Shown here: positions 7,107-15,210 of the stretch, one piece after another
Layout: the number at the start of each line of letters is the position of its first letter
How positions within the stretch are numbered: position 1 is the first letter of the stretch
NCBI GenBank assembly: GCA_045543555.1
Contig: JAZQMQ010000008.1
Coordinates: forward strand, 1-17,554
Reading direction: 5' to 3'
DNA: 17,554 bases
DNA from: Colimorpha_A sp045543555
GTDB lineage: Bacteria > Bacillota > Clostridia > Oscillospirales > CAG-272
Program-made: the position numbers and the translations under genes
Notes under the pieces: model-generated
The model's database searches: none
The model's input: the letters and a program-made list of their open reading frames with translations, nothing else
Told to the model about the DNA's origin: nothing

Positions 7107-7147
7107 TTTACGCGCAATAAATTTTTCAGAAAGGAGAAACACCGCGT

Positions 7148-9064
7148 ATGCAGAGAAAAAAGCTGAATAAAGGCATCATATTATCTTCGGTTTCACAAAC
7201 CTGTGAAAAGCTTTACAAAAAGATACCGCAAAGTATGATCGGTAACGTTTTCAGTAAAGAAGGCAAAGCTTATACGGGGATTTTCTCCTATATTTCCGGT
7301 GCTTTGAAATTCAAAAAGCGAGTCTCCACTCCCTTTAAGCGATTTATGGCAAAGGCTTTTGATAAAAGTTTCATTCTGAACAAGATGAAGCAGATCGTAT
7401 CAGCCATACCACGCATCCAGTTGCGAACAATCGGACTGTTCTTATTTGCTTTGGGGCTCTTTTCATCGGTCACCACATTGCTTGAGAGAGGACTCGGCGG
7501 TGTACTTAACGGAATAAGCGATATTTTTATCCCACTCCTGATTGCAGTAGTCGGCGGAATATTTACTCTTTCTCAGAAGAGCTGCTACGAGGCGGTAACG
7601 GACAGCAAGCTGCTCTCTAGGTTCATCTTTAATCTGATTGGAGTCAAAAAGAGGGATAAATATATCGAAGAAACGATAATAATGAAAGGACACATAGGCT
7701 TTATAGCCGGAATTATTGCCGGTATTTTCGGAACTCTCACAGATCCGCTCGGAGTCATCGTGTTTATTCTTTCGATCCTTATCATAGTGGCTGTAATGTG
7801 GGCTCCGGAATACGGAGTGGTCGCGATGTTCCTTGCAATCCCATTCATATCAAGTACTCATTGTGCAATTCTCACTGCGTTCGTTGCTTTTTCTTGGATA
7901 GTTAAATTGATTCGAGGAAAAAGAACCCTGAAATTTGGATTCTTTGAGTTTATACTTTCCGCATTTGCTATCGCAATTCTGTTCGGAGGATCAATTTCGT
8001 TAGTACCTTCGATCAGTTCTCATTATTCTCTGCTAATGGTATCCGGGATCCTGAGCTATTTTGTTATTGCAAACAATGTAAAAACTGCAGAATGGGTAAG
8101 ACGATGCGTAAATGCGATTCTTTTGTCCTTCAGCATAAAGCTGATCTACGGATCCGTCGGAATTCTTTCAAGTTACCTTGAAGCTACAAGATTTTCCTTC
8201 GCAACAGAGCTTATCGGCGAAAGCTCCTACAAGCTTTTCACCTACAATTCATATCTTGCGGTAGTTTGTGTGGCGCTTCTTCCCTTCTTTATGTTGGGAA
8301 TGTCAAGATCCCGTAAGGCTTCAAGCCGTTATCTGTATCTCATTTTAACCGCAATGGCAATATACTGTCTGATATGCGGACATTCATCGGGAGCACTTAT
8401 ATCGGTACTGCTGAGCGCAATGCTGCTGCTCATGCTGTACACGCCAAAATCACTTGGAATAATTGCTTCTTCATTAATTTTTGTCCCTATATGCATTGCG
8501 CTCCTTCCGAATTCGGTTTCAGCCTATCTTTTAAAATTATTGAATATAACAGGATCGAGTATATACTCTAACACAAATGATTGGTTAGCATTATGCTCAA
8601 ACCTCGGAGATGCTTTGATGGGCGGCATCGGGCTTGGAAAACAAAATGCCGAGCTTATTTTCCCCATCTACAGATCGTCAATTAACAGCTATTCTATAGG
8701 CGACATTTATACTGCACTTACGTTGGGAATAGGAATCACCGGATTGTTTTTACTTGCAGTTCTTATATTTTCGTTTACACGAAAATTCTTCACTTATTTA
8801 AGAACCTCAAAAAATGATGCCCCTGTGATGAAAAACATATGTATGTGCTCATTTACGGGCGCGATCTCAATTCTCATAATGGGATTTACAGCTAACATAT
8901 TTGAAGATCCTTCAGTATTTTCACTGTTTTTCTATTTGTGTGCGATAACCATATGCTCTGCAAACATTGCGCGTAAGGATCGAAGCGAATTTATATCCGA
9001 CGGGCCTTATCTCGACATTTTATATAAACAGACCGCAGCTACAACAGTTAGAAAGGACGTATAA
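7148..9064 (+). CDS. O-antigen ligase-like polytopic membrane protein
   Basis: This is a 638-residue protein with a basic, non-hydrophobic N-terminal region of about 90 residues, then roughly a dozen or more hydrophobic segments to about residue 610. The central part (about 290-440) has the look of the O-antigen ligase/Wzy polymerase superfamily: alternating helices, a longer outer loop with a FTYNSYLAV segment, and a CGHSSGALIS turn. In that superfamily the proteins join or polymerise lipid-linked glycans on the outer face of the membrane. AAGGAG precedes the ATG with a slightly long 11-nt spacer after GGAG. The next gene starts 2 bp after the stop, so the three genes 7148-10067 form a cassette. 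The two partners are small single-pass proteins. The specific glycan substrate is unknown, and the assignment rests on topology and general resemblance. Confidence 0.72.
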   Translation: MQRKKLNKGIILSSVSQTCEKLYKKIPQSMIGNVFSKEGKAYTGIFSYISGALKFKKRVSTPFKRFMAKAFDKSFILNKMKQIVSAIPRIQLRTIGLFLFALGLFSSVTTLLERGLGGVLNGISDIFIPLLIAVVGGIFTLSQKSCYEAVTDSKLLSRFIFNLIGVKKRDKYIEETIIMKGHIGFIAGIIAGIFGTLTDPLGVIVFILSILIIVAVMWAPEYGVVAMFLAIPFISSTHCAILTAFVAFSWIVKLIRGKRTLKFGFFEFILSAFAIAILFGGSISLVPSISSHYSLLMVSGILSYFVIANNVKTAEWVRRCVNAILLSFSIKLIYGSVGILSSYLEATRFSFATELIGESSYKLFTYNSYLAVVCVALLPFFMLGMSRSRKASSRYLYLILTAMAIYCLICGHSSGALISVLLSAMLLLMLYTPKSLGIIASSLIFVPICIALLPNSVSAYLLKLLNITGSSIYSNTNDWLALCSNLGDALMGGIGLGKQNAELIFPIYRSSINSYSIGDIYTALTLGIGITGLFLLAVLIFSFTRKFFTYLRTSKNDAPVMKNICMCSFTGAISILIMGFTANIFEDPSVFSLFFYLCAITICSANIARKDRSEFISDGPYLDILYKQTAATTVRKDV

Positions 9065-9066
9065 AA

Positions 9067-9567
9067 GTGAACAGACAAAGCAAAAAGGCATTCTCCTTTA
9101 ACATAATCGATGCAATGCTGATTATTATTGCACTGCTTTGCATTTGTGCAACGATATTCTTCTTCACCGATGCGGATATTACAAATTCAAAGGATGATGA
9201 AAAGGTCATTCTTGAATACACCGTTGAGTTTAACCCGATCAGAGAGGAATTCAGAAATTTCCTTGAAATAGGCGATCCAATAACAGAAAGCTCGAATATG
9301 AAGGAAGCGGGAGAAATAGTAAACGTCATATATTACGATCACCTGTATTATGGAACAAATGATGAAACAGGTGAAACCGTATCGAGCAAATATCCGGGCA
9401 AAATTAATATGACATTGACCGTCCGTGCAGAAGCAGTAAAGACCGATACGGGATATTCAATAAACGGTTACGAGCTTCTGATCGGTAACAGTATCAATAT
9501 CAGAACTCCCGATTTCACAGGCACAGGTGTGTGCACGTCTATCACCGTGTCTGATGCGTCAAAGTAA
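9067..9567 (+). CDS. Single-pass membrane protein, DUF4330-like (first of pair)
   Basis: This 166-residue protein starts at GTG (9067), with AAGGA about 9 nt upstream, 2 bp after the ligase-like gene. A short cytoplasmic N-terminus is followed by one membrane helix at about residues 11-33 (FNIIDAMLIIIALLCICATI). The rest is a mostly beta, extracytoplasmic domain with EYTVEFN, a FLEIGDPI segment, a short GEIVNVIYYD strand and a C-terminal NGYELLIGNSINIRTPDF stretch. The NIID transmembrane start followed by a beta domain recalls DUF4330 proteins, which I recall occurring near O-antigen ligase-like genes in Clostridia. No enzymatic motif is visible. Likely role: an accessory or scaffold part of the envelope cassette, by context only. 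Confidence 0.72.
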   Translation: MNRQSKKAFSFNIIDAMLIIIALLCICATIFFFTDADITNSKDDEKVILEYTVEFNPIREEFRNFLEIGDPITESSNMKEAGEIVNVIYYDHLYYGTNDETGETVSSKYPGKINMTLTVRAEAVKTDTGYSINGYELLIGNSINIRTPDFTGTGVCTSITVSDASK

Positions 9568-9578
9568 GGAGAAATGTT

Positions 9579-10067
9579 ATGAATAAGAACGAAAATGCAA
9601 AAAAGGAAGTCTCCTTTTCCATTATCGACCTTGTGATACTCCTTGTAGTACTTGCGCTTACCGTTGGCATCGTATTACGATTCGACATCGTAGGAAAATT
9701 ATTCTCCAAAACTACCCTAAATGATGCAAAGGTTACTTTTATCGCTGAATCCTTAACAGACGCGCAGCTTTCCGCTTTAAAGGAAGGTACACAGTTTTAT
9801 TCGGACGGCGAATTATTCGGAACCCTTCATACCGTTTCATCGGATAAATCACTAATTTACGTTGAAAATTCCGACGGTTCACTCGGATTTGCAGAAAGTC
9901 AGAATTCTTTTGATGCAAGCGGAAGCTTTCTAATAAAAGTATTAAAAACGGACGACGGTTATCTTTTAGGAGGCAAACATTACATAGCACCGGGATCACA
10001 ATTTGAAATTAAGGCAAACGGTGCCGCAATTTGCATAACAATACTCTCACTAAATGAGACAAATTGA
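9579..10067 (+). CDS. Single-pass membrane protein, DUF4330-like (second of pair)
   Basis: This 162-residue protein has AAGGAG followed by a 7-8 nt spacer before the ATG, 11 bp after the previous gene. The layout repeats that of its neighbour: a charged N-terminus of about 15 residues, one helix at about 14-35 (FSIIDLVILLVVLALTVGIV), then a beta-rich outer domain of about 125 residues. The shared S/N-IID membrane start and a closing segment in the same place (GGKHYIAPGSQFEIKANG) suggest the two proteins are distant paralogues. The N-terminal part of the outer domain (VTFIAESLTDAQLSALKEG) resembles DUF4330-type proteins. No catalytic motif or lipobox is visible. It is the last gene of the trmD-linked unit; no clear hairpin terminator follows. 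Confidence 0.7.
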   Translation: MNKNENAKKEVSFSIIDLVILLVVLALTVGIVLRFDIVGKLFSKTTLNDAKVTFIAESLTDAQLSALKEGTQFYSDGELFGTLHTVSSDKSLIYVENSDGSLGFAESQNSFDASGSFLIKVLKTDDGYLLGGKHYIAPGSQFEIKANGAAICITILSLNETN

Positions 10068-10105
10068 TATATTTTGCCGCAAGTTTAAAAAAAATAAAAA
10101 AACCC

Positions 10106-10134
10106 TTGATTTTATCGTTTTTCTTTGATATAAT
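10106..10134 (+). promoter_or_regulatory. Promoter of the HPr gene
   Basis: TTGATT (10106-10111), a 17-bp spacer and a perfect TATAAT (10129-10134). Initiation near 10141 gives a leader of about 34 nt that contains an AGGAG before the ATG at 10175. Confidence 0.82.
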
Positions 10135-10174
10135 ATTCATATATGCACCACAATTTTAAGACAGGAGCAATAAT

Positions 10175-10438
10175 ATGATCACTCGCGATGTCACAATACA
10201 GAATAACGTAGGCTTGCACGCCAGACCTGCAACGTTCTTTATCCAGAAGGCAAATTCCTACAAGGCTTCCGTTTGGGTTGAGAAGGACGACCGCCGTGTA
10301 AACGCAAAGTCTCTTCTCGGAGTTCTCTCACTCGGTATTGTCAAGGGAATGACTGTCACTCTCATAGCTGACGGAACCGACGAGAGCGAAGCTCTCGAAG
10401 GACTTGCAGATCTCATCGCAACCGGTTTTGAGGACTGA
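10175..10438 (+). CDS. ptsH: HPr phosphocarrier protein of the PTS
   Basis: HPr passes phosphate from enzyme I to sugar-specific EIIA components in the cytoplasm. The 87-residue length is typical. His15 lies in GLHARPA, the enzyme I phosphorylation site, and Ser46 in NAKSLLGVLSLG, the HPr kinase site. Both key residues are present, so this is a full HPr rather than Crh. In Firmicutes, Ser46-phosphorylated HPr is the CcpA co-repressor. No enzyme I or EII gene is adjacent; the gene is monocistronic, with its own promoter and a strong terminator. The pairing of this HPr with the cre-like site near lacZ is suggestive only. Confidence 0.95.
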   Translation: MITRDVTIQNNVGLHARPATFFIQKANSYKASVWVEKDDRRVNAKSLLGVLSLGIVKGMTVTLIADGTDESEALEGLADLIATGFED

Positions 10439-10460
10439 TTATTCGGTATAACAAAAAAAG

Positions 10461-10495
10461 GCGGGCAGACGATCCCATGGGAAGTCTGCCCTTTT
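10461..10495 (+). terminator. Rho-independent terminator after ptsH
   Basis: GGGCAGAC (10463-10470) pairs with GTCTGCCC (10484-10491). The loop contains a further TCCC/GGGA pairing, and TTTT follows at 10492-10495. A run of A before the stem would also allow some function on the opposite strand. Confidence 0.88.
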
Positions 10496-10525
10496 CCGCT
10501 TTATTTCATTACTTTGAGGTGCTAA

Positions 10526-12349
10526 ATGTATTTTCCACCTAACAACGATACTATAGAAAAGCTCCGCGACAAAGCAAACAGATTGCCCGCAGTCCCCGGA
10601 GTCTACTTAATGAAGGATAAAAACGGTAAGATTATTTACATAGGCAAATCGAAGGCGCTGAAGAACCGCGTCACTTCATACTTTACTGACCTTGAAAATC
10701 ATACCGTAAAAACATCAAAGCTCGTACAGAATATAAATGATTTCGATATCATGCTAACAAGCACCGAGATCGAAGCTTTAGCTCTTGAAAACCGTCTGAT
10801 CAAGCTTCATACACCCAAGTTCAATATCAAGCTCAAGGACGGAAAAAGTTACCCGTATATCAAGGTAACCATGAATGAGGAATTCCCTCGAATTATTGTT
10901 GACCGCAAAAGAACAAACGACGGTTCTAGATATTTCGGTCCCTATTCGGGCGTTTCAACAGCATATGCAATCGTTAATACCGCGCGCAAGGCATTCGGAA
11001 TACCCGATTGTAAAAGACAGTTCCCAAAAGAGATCGGAAAATCCCGTCCCTGCCTTAACTATCAGATCGGTCTTTGCTGTGGACCGTGTACCGGAAAAAT
11101 TTCCTCAGAGGAATATAAAAATCTTTTTAACTACATCATCCCCTTCCTCGGAGGTGCATTCGATGAAGTTAAAGATACCCTCACAAAGCAGATGGAATAT
11201 GCATCGGAGAACCTGCTTTTTGAGGTAGCTGCACTTTGCAGAGACAGAATCAAGGCCCTTGACAAGCTTTGGGACAAACAGAAGGTCGTAGCCGCACCGC
11301 ACGTGGAACAAGACGTTATAGCACTGCACTCCGACGAAGTATCGTCTGCAATTGCAGTATTCTACATCAGACACGGAGCTGTTAGCGACAGCGAAAGCTT
11401 TATATTCGGAGCAGACACGATAGTTGACTCGGAAGCACTGACGTCGTTCCTTTTTGAGCTTTACCGTATCAGAGAATACATTCCTAAGGAAATACTTCTC
11501 GATTTCCCTATGGGAAAAGACAAAATAGAAACACTATCGGAACTTTTTAGCGAAAAAGCCGGGTATAAAGTAAATATACGTCTCCCCGAAAAAGGCAATC
11601 TCAAGAGACTTTGTTCAATGGTCAGAGAAAATGCCAAGGAATATGCAAAGCAATATAATGAAAAGACCGAAAAAGAATCCGATACACTGATCAGACTTGC
11701 GTCCCTGCTGTGTCTTGAAGTAGTCCCCGAAAAGATTGAGGCTTTCGATATTTCCAATATTGGAAACGAAAACATTACTGCGGGTAAAATAAGAATAGAA
11801 AATGGTAAATTCGTAAAAAGTGCCTACAGAACCTTTAAAATTAATGGTTCACAAAATGATTATGCTTCTATGACGGAAGCTATAAAGCGAAGATTTTCCC
11901 ATCCGGATGACGAATTTCCCGACCTGCTGCTGCTCGACGGCGGTAAAGCACACGTTTCGGTTATAAAGGATGTCTTAAACGAAATCGGAATAGATATACC
12001 CGTTTTCGGAATGGTAAAGGACGAGTTTCATAAAACAAGAGCTCTAACAACCGAAAACGAAGAAATAAGTATAGCAAGAGAACAGTCTGTATTTCTTTTG
12101 ATATACAAGATCCAAGAAGAGGTTCACAGATACACGATATCAAGAATGTCTAATGCAAAGAGAAAAAGTTTGAAACACTCATCTCTCGAGAGCATCAGCG
12201 GCATAGGCCCGACAAAAGCCAAAACGCTTTTAAACGCGTTCGGAGGTCTGAAAGGCGTCAAGGAAGCAACCGCCGATCAGCTTTTAAAGGTAAAAGGTAT
12301 TTCGGAAAAGGATGCTCACAATATCATAAAACATTTTGAAAAGGTCTAA
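10526..12349 (+). CDS. uvrC: Excinuclease ABC subunit C (UvrC)
   Basis: UvrC makes the 3' and 5' incisions around DNA damage after UvrA/UvrB loading. At 607 residues it has the usual length. The N-terminal GIY-YIG nuclease shows GVY at 25-27, YIG at 38-40, Arg48 and a Glu near 88 in LALENRLIK. A cysteine-rich segment (CKRQF...CLNYQIGLCCGPC) follows near 160-190, typical of the family. Next come a UvrB-interacting UVR-like helix pair (about 220-250) and an RNase H-like endonuclease domain with FDISN (about 406), LLLDGG (about 470) and DEFHKTR (about 500) carrying the Asp/Asp/His set. Helix-hairpin-helix motifs near the C-terminus include SGIGPTKAKTLL. GAGGTG lies just upstream of the ATG. No separate promoter is obvious between the ptsH terminator and this start. 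The gene leads a tight cluster with rsmD. Confidence 0.97.
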   Translation: MYFPPNNDTIEKLRDKANRLPAVPGVYLMKDKNGKIIYIGKSKALKNRVTSYFTDLENHTVKTSKLVQNINDFDIMLTSTEIEALALENRLIKLHTPKFNIKLKDGKSYPYIKVTMNEEFPRIIVDRKRTNDGSRYFGPYSGVSTAYAIVNTARKAFGIPDCKRQFPKEIGKSRPCLNYQIGLCCGPCTGKISSEEYKNLFNYIIPFLGGAFDEVKDTLTKQMEYASENLLFEVAALCRDRIKALDKLWDKQKVVAAPHVEQDVIALHSDEVSSAIAVFYIRHGAVSDSESFIFGADTIVDSEALTSFLFELYRIREYIPKEILLDFPMGKDKIETLSELFSEKAGYKVNIRLPEKGNLKRLCSMVRENAKEYAKQYNEKTEKESDTLIRLASLLCLEVVPEKIEAFDISNIGNENITAGKIRIENGKFVKSAYRTFKINGSQNDYASMTEAIKRRFSHPDDEFPDLLLLDGGKAHVSVIKDVLNEIGIDIPVFGMVKDEFHKTRALTTENEEISIAREQSVFLLIYKIQEEVHRYTISRMSNAKRKSLKHSSLESISGIGPTKAKTLLNAFGGLKGVKEATADQLLKVKGISEKDAHNIIKHFEKV

Positions 12350-12354
12350 AAGAT

Positions 12355-12921
12355 ATGATGAAAATAATTACGGGAAGCGCAAAGGGTACTAAGCTCGAAA
12401 CCCTTGAAGGCGAAACCACCCGCCCAACTGCTGAAAAAACAAAAATGGCGATCTTCAACACTCTTCAATTCGATATTGAAGGAAGAAGAGTGCTCGATCT
12501 GTTCGGAGGCTCGGGACAGCTTGCGCTTGAAGCATTAAGCAGAGGTGCGTCAAGTGCATTCATTTGCGAAGCAGACCTGTCTGCGTTTGAGATAATCAAG
12601 AAAAACGCACAGAAGACTAAGCTGTTTTCAAAAATCAAGCTTGTCTGCACCGATTATAAATCAGCTCTGAGAAGTCTGTCAGGTAAGGACAGCTTTGGAA
12701 TCATTTTCCTTGATCCACCATATAAATCAGCGTATCTTAATGATGCAGTAAAAAAGATCATGGAGGGCAATCTACTTGCAAAGGGCGGATTTATGGTTTG
12801 CGAAACCGAAAACAGCGAGCCTATCGCGTTTGAAGGACTCAAGCTGTACAAGCATTCAAAGTACGGTCGTGCCTATATAACGATCCTTTACAATGATCCC
12901 GACGAAACGGAAGGAGAATAA
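12355..12921 (+). CDS. rsmD: 16S rRNA (guanine966-N2)-methyltransferase RsmD
   Basis: RsmD methylates G966 of 16S rRNA in the assembled 30S particle using S-adenosylmethionine. The protein has 188 residues. It shows the N-terminal signature (TRPTAEKTKMAIFNTL, 22-37), the cofactor loop VLDLFGGSG (46-54) and the catalytic DPPY at 120-123. Two adjacent ATG codons (12355 and 12358) are possible starts; the ribosome binding site is weak (AAAAGG about 10 nt upstream). It starts 5 bp after uvrC and ends 2 bp before coaD, so the three are very likely cotranscribed. The rsmD-coaD pairing is common in Firmicutes. Confidence 0.94.
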   Translation: MMKIITGSAKGTKLETLEGETTRPTAEKTKMAIFNTLQFDIEGRRVLDLFGGSGQLALEALSRGASSAFICEADLSAFEIIKKNAQKTKLFSKIKLVCTDYKSALRSLSGKDSFGIIFLDPPYKSAYLNDAVKKIMEGNLLAKGGFMVCETENSEPIAFEGLKLYKHSKYGRAYITILYNDPDETEGE

Positions 12922-12923
12922 AT

Positions 12924-13397
12924 ATGAAAGCATTAATAAGCGGAACATTTGACCCGATAACACTGGGCCACCTCGACATAATCGAGCGTGCCGCAAATAT
13001 GTTTGATCTTGTAACCGTTGCAATCTGTGTCAACGGAGACAAAAAAAGCGTGTTCACCACGGAGCAAAGAAAAGAAATGGCGTCTTTAGCCTGCTCTCAC
13101 ATCAAAAACGTTAAAATTGACATTTGCGAGGGACTTCTTGCGGCATATACCGAGAAAAACGATATTTCCGTCATAGTTCGCGGTGTCCGTGACGCTTCAG
13201 ACGTTTCTTATGAAATGTCTCTATCAACAATAAACCGTTCCCTACGCAATCACCCCGACACAATCTTTATTCCTTCAAGATCAGAATATACACATATCAG
13301 CTCAAGCTATGTAAGAGAAATGATAAAATACGGTGAGCCGCTTGAAAACGCTCTGCCAAAATCGGTTATTGAATATATTTCAAAAATAAACGGCTAA
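12924..13397 (+). CDS. coaD: Phosphopantetheine adenylyltransferase (CoaD)
   Basis: CoaD transfers AMP from ATP to 4'-phosphopantetheine, giving dephospho-CoA, the fourth step of CoA synthesis. At 157 residues it has the usual length. The nucleotidyltransferase T-x-G-H motif is TLGH (13-16) within GTFDPITLGHLDII. RGVRDASDVSYE and the ISSSYVRE signature (about 124-131) are also present. The N-terminus carries GTFDP where many homologues have GSFDP. AAGGAG lies about 7 nt before the ATG and overlaps the end of rsmD. No hairpin is seen before the next promoter at 13402. Confidence 0.96.
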   Translation: MKALISGTFDPITLGHLDIIERAANMFDLVTVAICVNGDKKSVFTTEQRKEMASLACSHIKNVKIDICEGLLAAYTEKNDISVIVRGVRDASDVSYEMSLSTINRSLRNHPDTIFIPSRSEYTHISSSYVREMIKYGEPLENALPKSVIEYISKING

Positions 13398-13401
13398 ACT
13401 A

Positions 13402-13430
13402 TTGACTTTTTTCTCATTTAGAGATAGAAT
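13402..13430 (+). promoter_or_regulatory. Promoter of the isomerase/epimerase gene
   Basis: TTGACT (13402-13407), a 17-bp spacer and TAGAAT (13425-13430). The coding start at 13464 is preceded by AAGGAG. Confidence 0.78.
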
Positions 13431-13463
13431 TTAAGCATTAAACAATTAAAAAGGAGAATTATT

Positions 13464-14282
13464 ATGACTAAACTTCCTGTAGGTATCCAGCTCTATACCC
13501 TTCGCGATTTTGCCGCAAAGGATTTTAAGGGCACCCTTAAGGCTGTAAAGGATATGGGCTACGACTGTGTTGAATTCGCTGGTCTCTACGGCAATTCACC
13601 CGAGGACGTTAAAAAAATGTGCGAGGAGATCGCTCTTACACCAATTTCCGCGCATGTTGCAATCGGCGAGATCATGAAGAACGTTGAAGGCGTACTTTCT
13701 GATTATAAAACCATCGGATGCAAATTCATTGTAATCCCTTGGGCAAACGAAAACGTAAATCTTCCCGGAGGAACTGAATACGACAAGTTCATCTCCGATA
13801 TAAAAACAATATCCGCTGCAGGTAAAAAATATGGCATTACCCTTCTTTATCACAACCACGATTTCGAATTCCACAAGATCGACGGTAAAAACAAGCTCGA
13901 TATTCTCTATTCCGACACAACACCCGACGAGCTCAAAACTCAGATCGATACCTGCTGGGCAGGTGTGGGCGGCGAGGTTCCCGCAGAATACGTAATGAAG
14001 TACGCAGGACGCGCTCCTCTCGTTCACATCAAAGACTACGTCGGCTCAAAGACCGAGAATATGTACGGTCTAATCGGTAACGGATCAGGCGAGGTTGACC
14101 CCGCAAAGACCGCATTTGAGCTCCGCCCCGTAGGCTACGGCGTTCAGGACGTTGCGGCAATCATTAAGGCATCCGAGGACGCAGGCGCAGTTGCGGTAAT
14201 CGTCGAGCAGGACAGACCCAGCATGGATAAGAACGCAATGGAATGCGCAAAGATGTCTGTCGACTACATTCGTTCGCTCTGA
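13464..14282 (+). CDS. Sugar phosphate isomerase/epimerase-family TIM-barrel protein
   Basis: This 272-residue cytoplasmic protein belongs to the xylose isomerase-like/AP endonuclease 2 TIM-barrel superfamily (IolE/hydroxypyruvate isomerase type). Visible barrel strands with likely metal or substrate ligands are GIQLYTLRD (7-15), VEFAG (36-40), SAHVAIG, YHNHDFEF (about 129-135), DTCWAGVGG (about 161), VHIKDY (about 186) and a C-terminal VEQD (about 246). The Glu/Asp/His residues in these positions fit a divalent metal site. The family acts on many sugars and inositol derivatives, so the substrate cannot be assigned. A GTG-rich, GC-higher codon choice and its own promoter and terminator suggest a well-expressed single-gene unit. 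It converges on the membrane-protein operon at 14383. Confidence 0.88.
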   Translation: MTKLPVGIQLYTLRDFAAKDFKGTLKAVKDMGYDCVEFAGLYGNSPEDVKKMCEEIALTPISAHVAIGEIMKNVEGVLSDYKTIGCKFIVIPWANENVNLPGGTEYDKFISDIKTISAAGKKYGITLLYHNHDFEFHKIDGKNKLDILYSDTTPDELKTQIDTCWAGVGGEVPAEYVMKYAGRAPLVHIKDYVGSKTENMYGLIGNGSGEVDPAKTAFELRPVGYGVQDVAAIIKASEDAGAVAVIVEQDRPSMDKNAMECAKMSVDYIRSL

Positions 14283-14293
14283 TTATAATAGAA

Positions 14294-14335
14294 ACAAAAA
14301 AATCATTCGCTTGCGCGAATGATTTTTTTGTTTTT
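14294..14335. terminator. Strong bidirectional terminator
   Basis: AATCATTCGC (14301-14310) pairs perfectly with GCGAATGATT (14315-14324) across a 4-base loop. The stem is flanked by an A run on the left and a T run on the right. It lies just after the isomerase stop codon on the plus strand and about 50 bp after the last gene of the minus-strand operon, so it can end both transcripts. Confidence 0.92.
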
Positions 14336-14382
14336 AAATTACTATATTGTTTGTACAGATAGCAGTAACCGTCGCCTACGCA

Positions 14383-15198
14383 TCAATTTTTGTCGGCAGC
14401 AAGCGGCTTTTTAATGAGTTCTGGAATAAACGATCCTATAGCAACAATCACTGCTGACACTATTGTTGTGTACACAATGTAATCCTTTGCTATATATGTG
14501 TCGAGAGACTCGGCACCATAGTTAACAGCCATAGTAAGTCTACAGGTTCCTGCAACAATAAGTGCCCATATGACGCATCCCACAATTGCAAGGGCAATCG
14601 AAACAGAAAGTTTTTTAGCGTTTTTATTAAACGACAAACCCCTTCCTACCGCAAAAGAATACCAACATATCACCATACTGCATACAGCCAATACGCTATA
14701 TTCAATCCCATCAAAGTCCGGCAATATCTTTATTGCCAAATCGGAAATAGCGTTTTGAAGTACTGTACACACAATAACCGCCACAGTTACAACACCAAAC
14801 AGTATTTTGTTTAGTGCTCTCCCTTTGCCATAATCTATAAGTTGTAGCACAACAAGGAATGCTATCAAAACACAGCTCACTATACTGCGTATGGCTACTA
14901 TGCTCCAAAATTCGCCAATATTATCGGGCATGCCAAGAACAAAGCGTCTTTCAAAAGCCATACACAAAGTAACGAAAGCCGCATATATAGATGCAACTAT
15001 TATCAAAGCTCTTTTGTTGCATTTAAGACTCGCAAACAGAGGAAAACCTATATAAGCAGGCACAATGTATCCCAAATTAAAGAGCGGAATTAACAATTTA
15101 GAATCTGTGTACGGCAAAAATGTAGCAGACGCTAACAAAATGATGGGGAGCAGTAAAAACAGTACTGCTACTTTAATTGTTGAATTTATATATTTCAT
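14383..15198 (-). CDS. Polytopic membrane protein of unknown function (about eight helices)
   Basis: I do not recognise the family of this 271-residue protein. GGGAGGAGAAT directly precedes the ATG at 15198. Hydrophobic segments lie near residues 9-27, 36-58, 64-83, 98-122, 133-153, 167-186, 198-221 and 240-260, joined by short loops. The C-terminus is charged (PELIKKPLAADKN). No transporter signature, nucleotide-binding motif or catalytic set is visible. It starts 12 bp after the 97-residue membrane protein gene and is the last gene before the bidirectional terminator, so it belongs to the metzincin operon. An accessory export, processing or immunity role for the operon is conceivable but rests only on position. 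Confidence 0.75.
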   Translation of the reverse strand: MKYINSTIKVAVLFLLLPIILLASATFLPYTDSKLLIPLFNLGYIVPAYIGFPLFASLKCNKRALIIVASIYAAFVTLCMAFERRFVLGMPDNIGEFWSIVAIRSIVSCVLIAFLVVLQLIDYGKGRALNKILFGVVTVAVIVCTVLQNAISDLAIKILPDFDGIEYSVLAVCSMVICWYSFAVGRGLSFNKNAKKLSVSIALAIVGCVIWALIVAGTCRLTMAVNYGAESLDTYIAKDYIVYTTIVSAVIVAIGSFIPELIKKPLAADKN

Positions 15199-15210
15199 AT
15201 TCTCCTCCCA

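Noticed and set aside
6402..7142. 246-residue minus-strand frame opposite rimM/trmD
   Set aside because: It is antisense to the unmistakable trmD, with no family resemblance and no independent promoter.
10068..10105. Terminator after the second DUF4330-like gene
   Set aside because: A-rich runs are present but I find no stem of useful length, so no terminator is called.
10439..10525. Dedicated uvrC promoter downstream of ptsH
   Set aside because: A TATAAC occurs near 10448 but no -35 box lies at suitable spacing, and the ptsH terminator would follow it. I could not support a promoter here.
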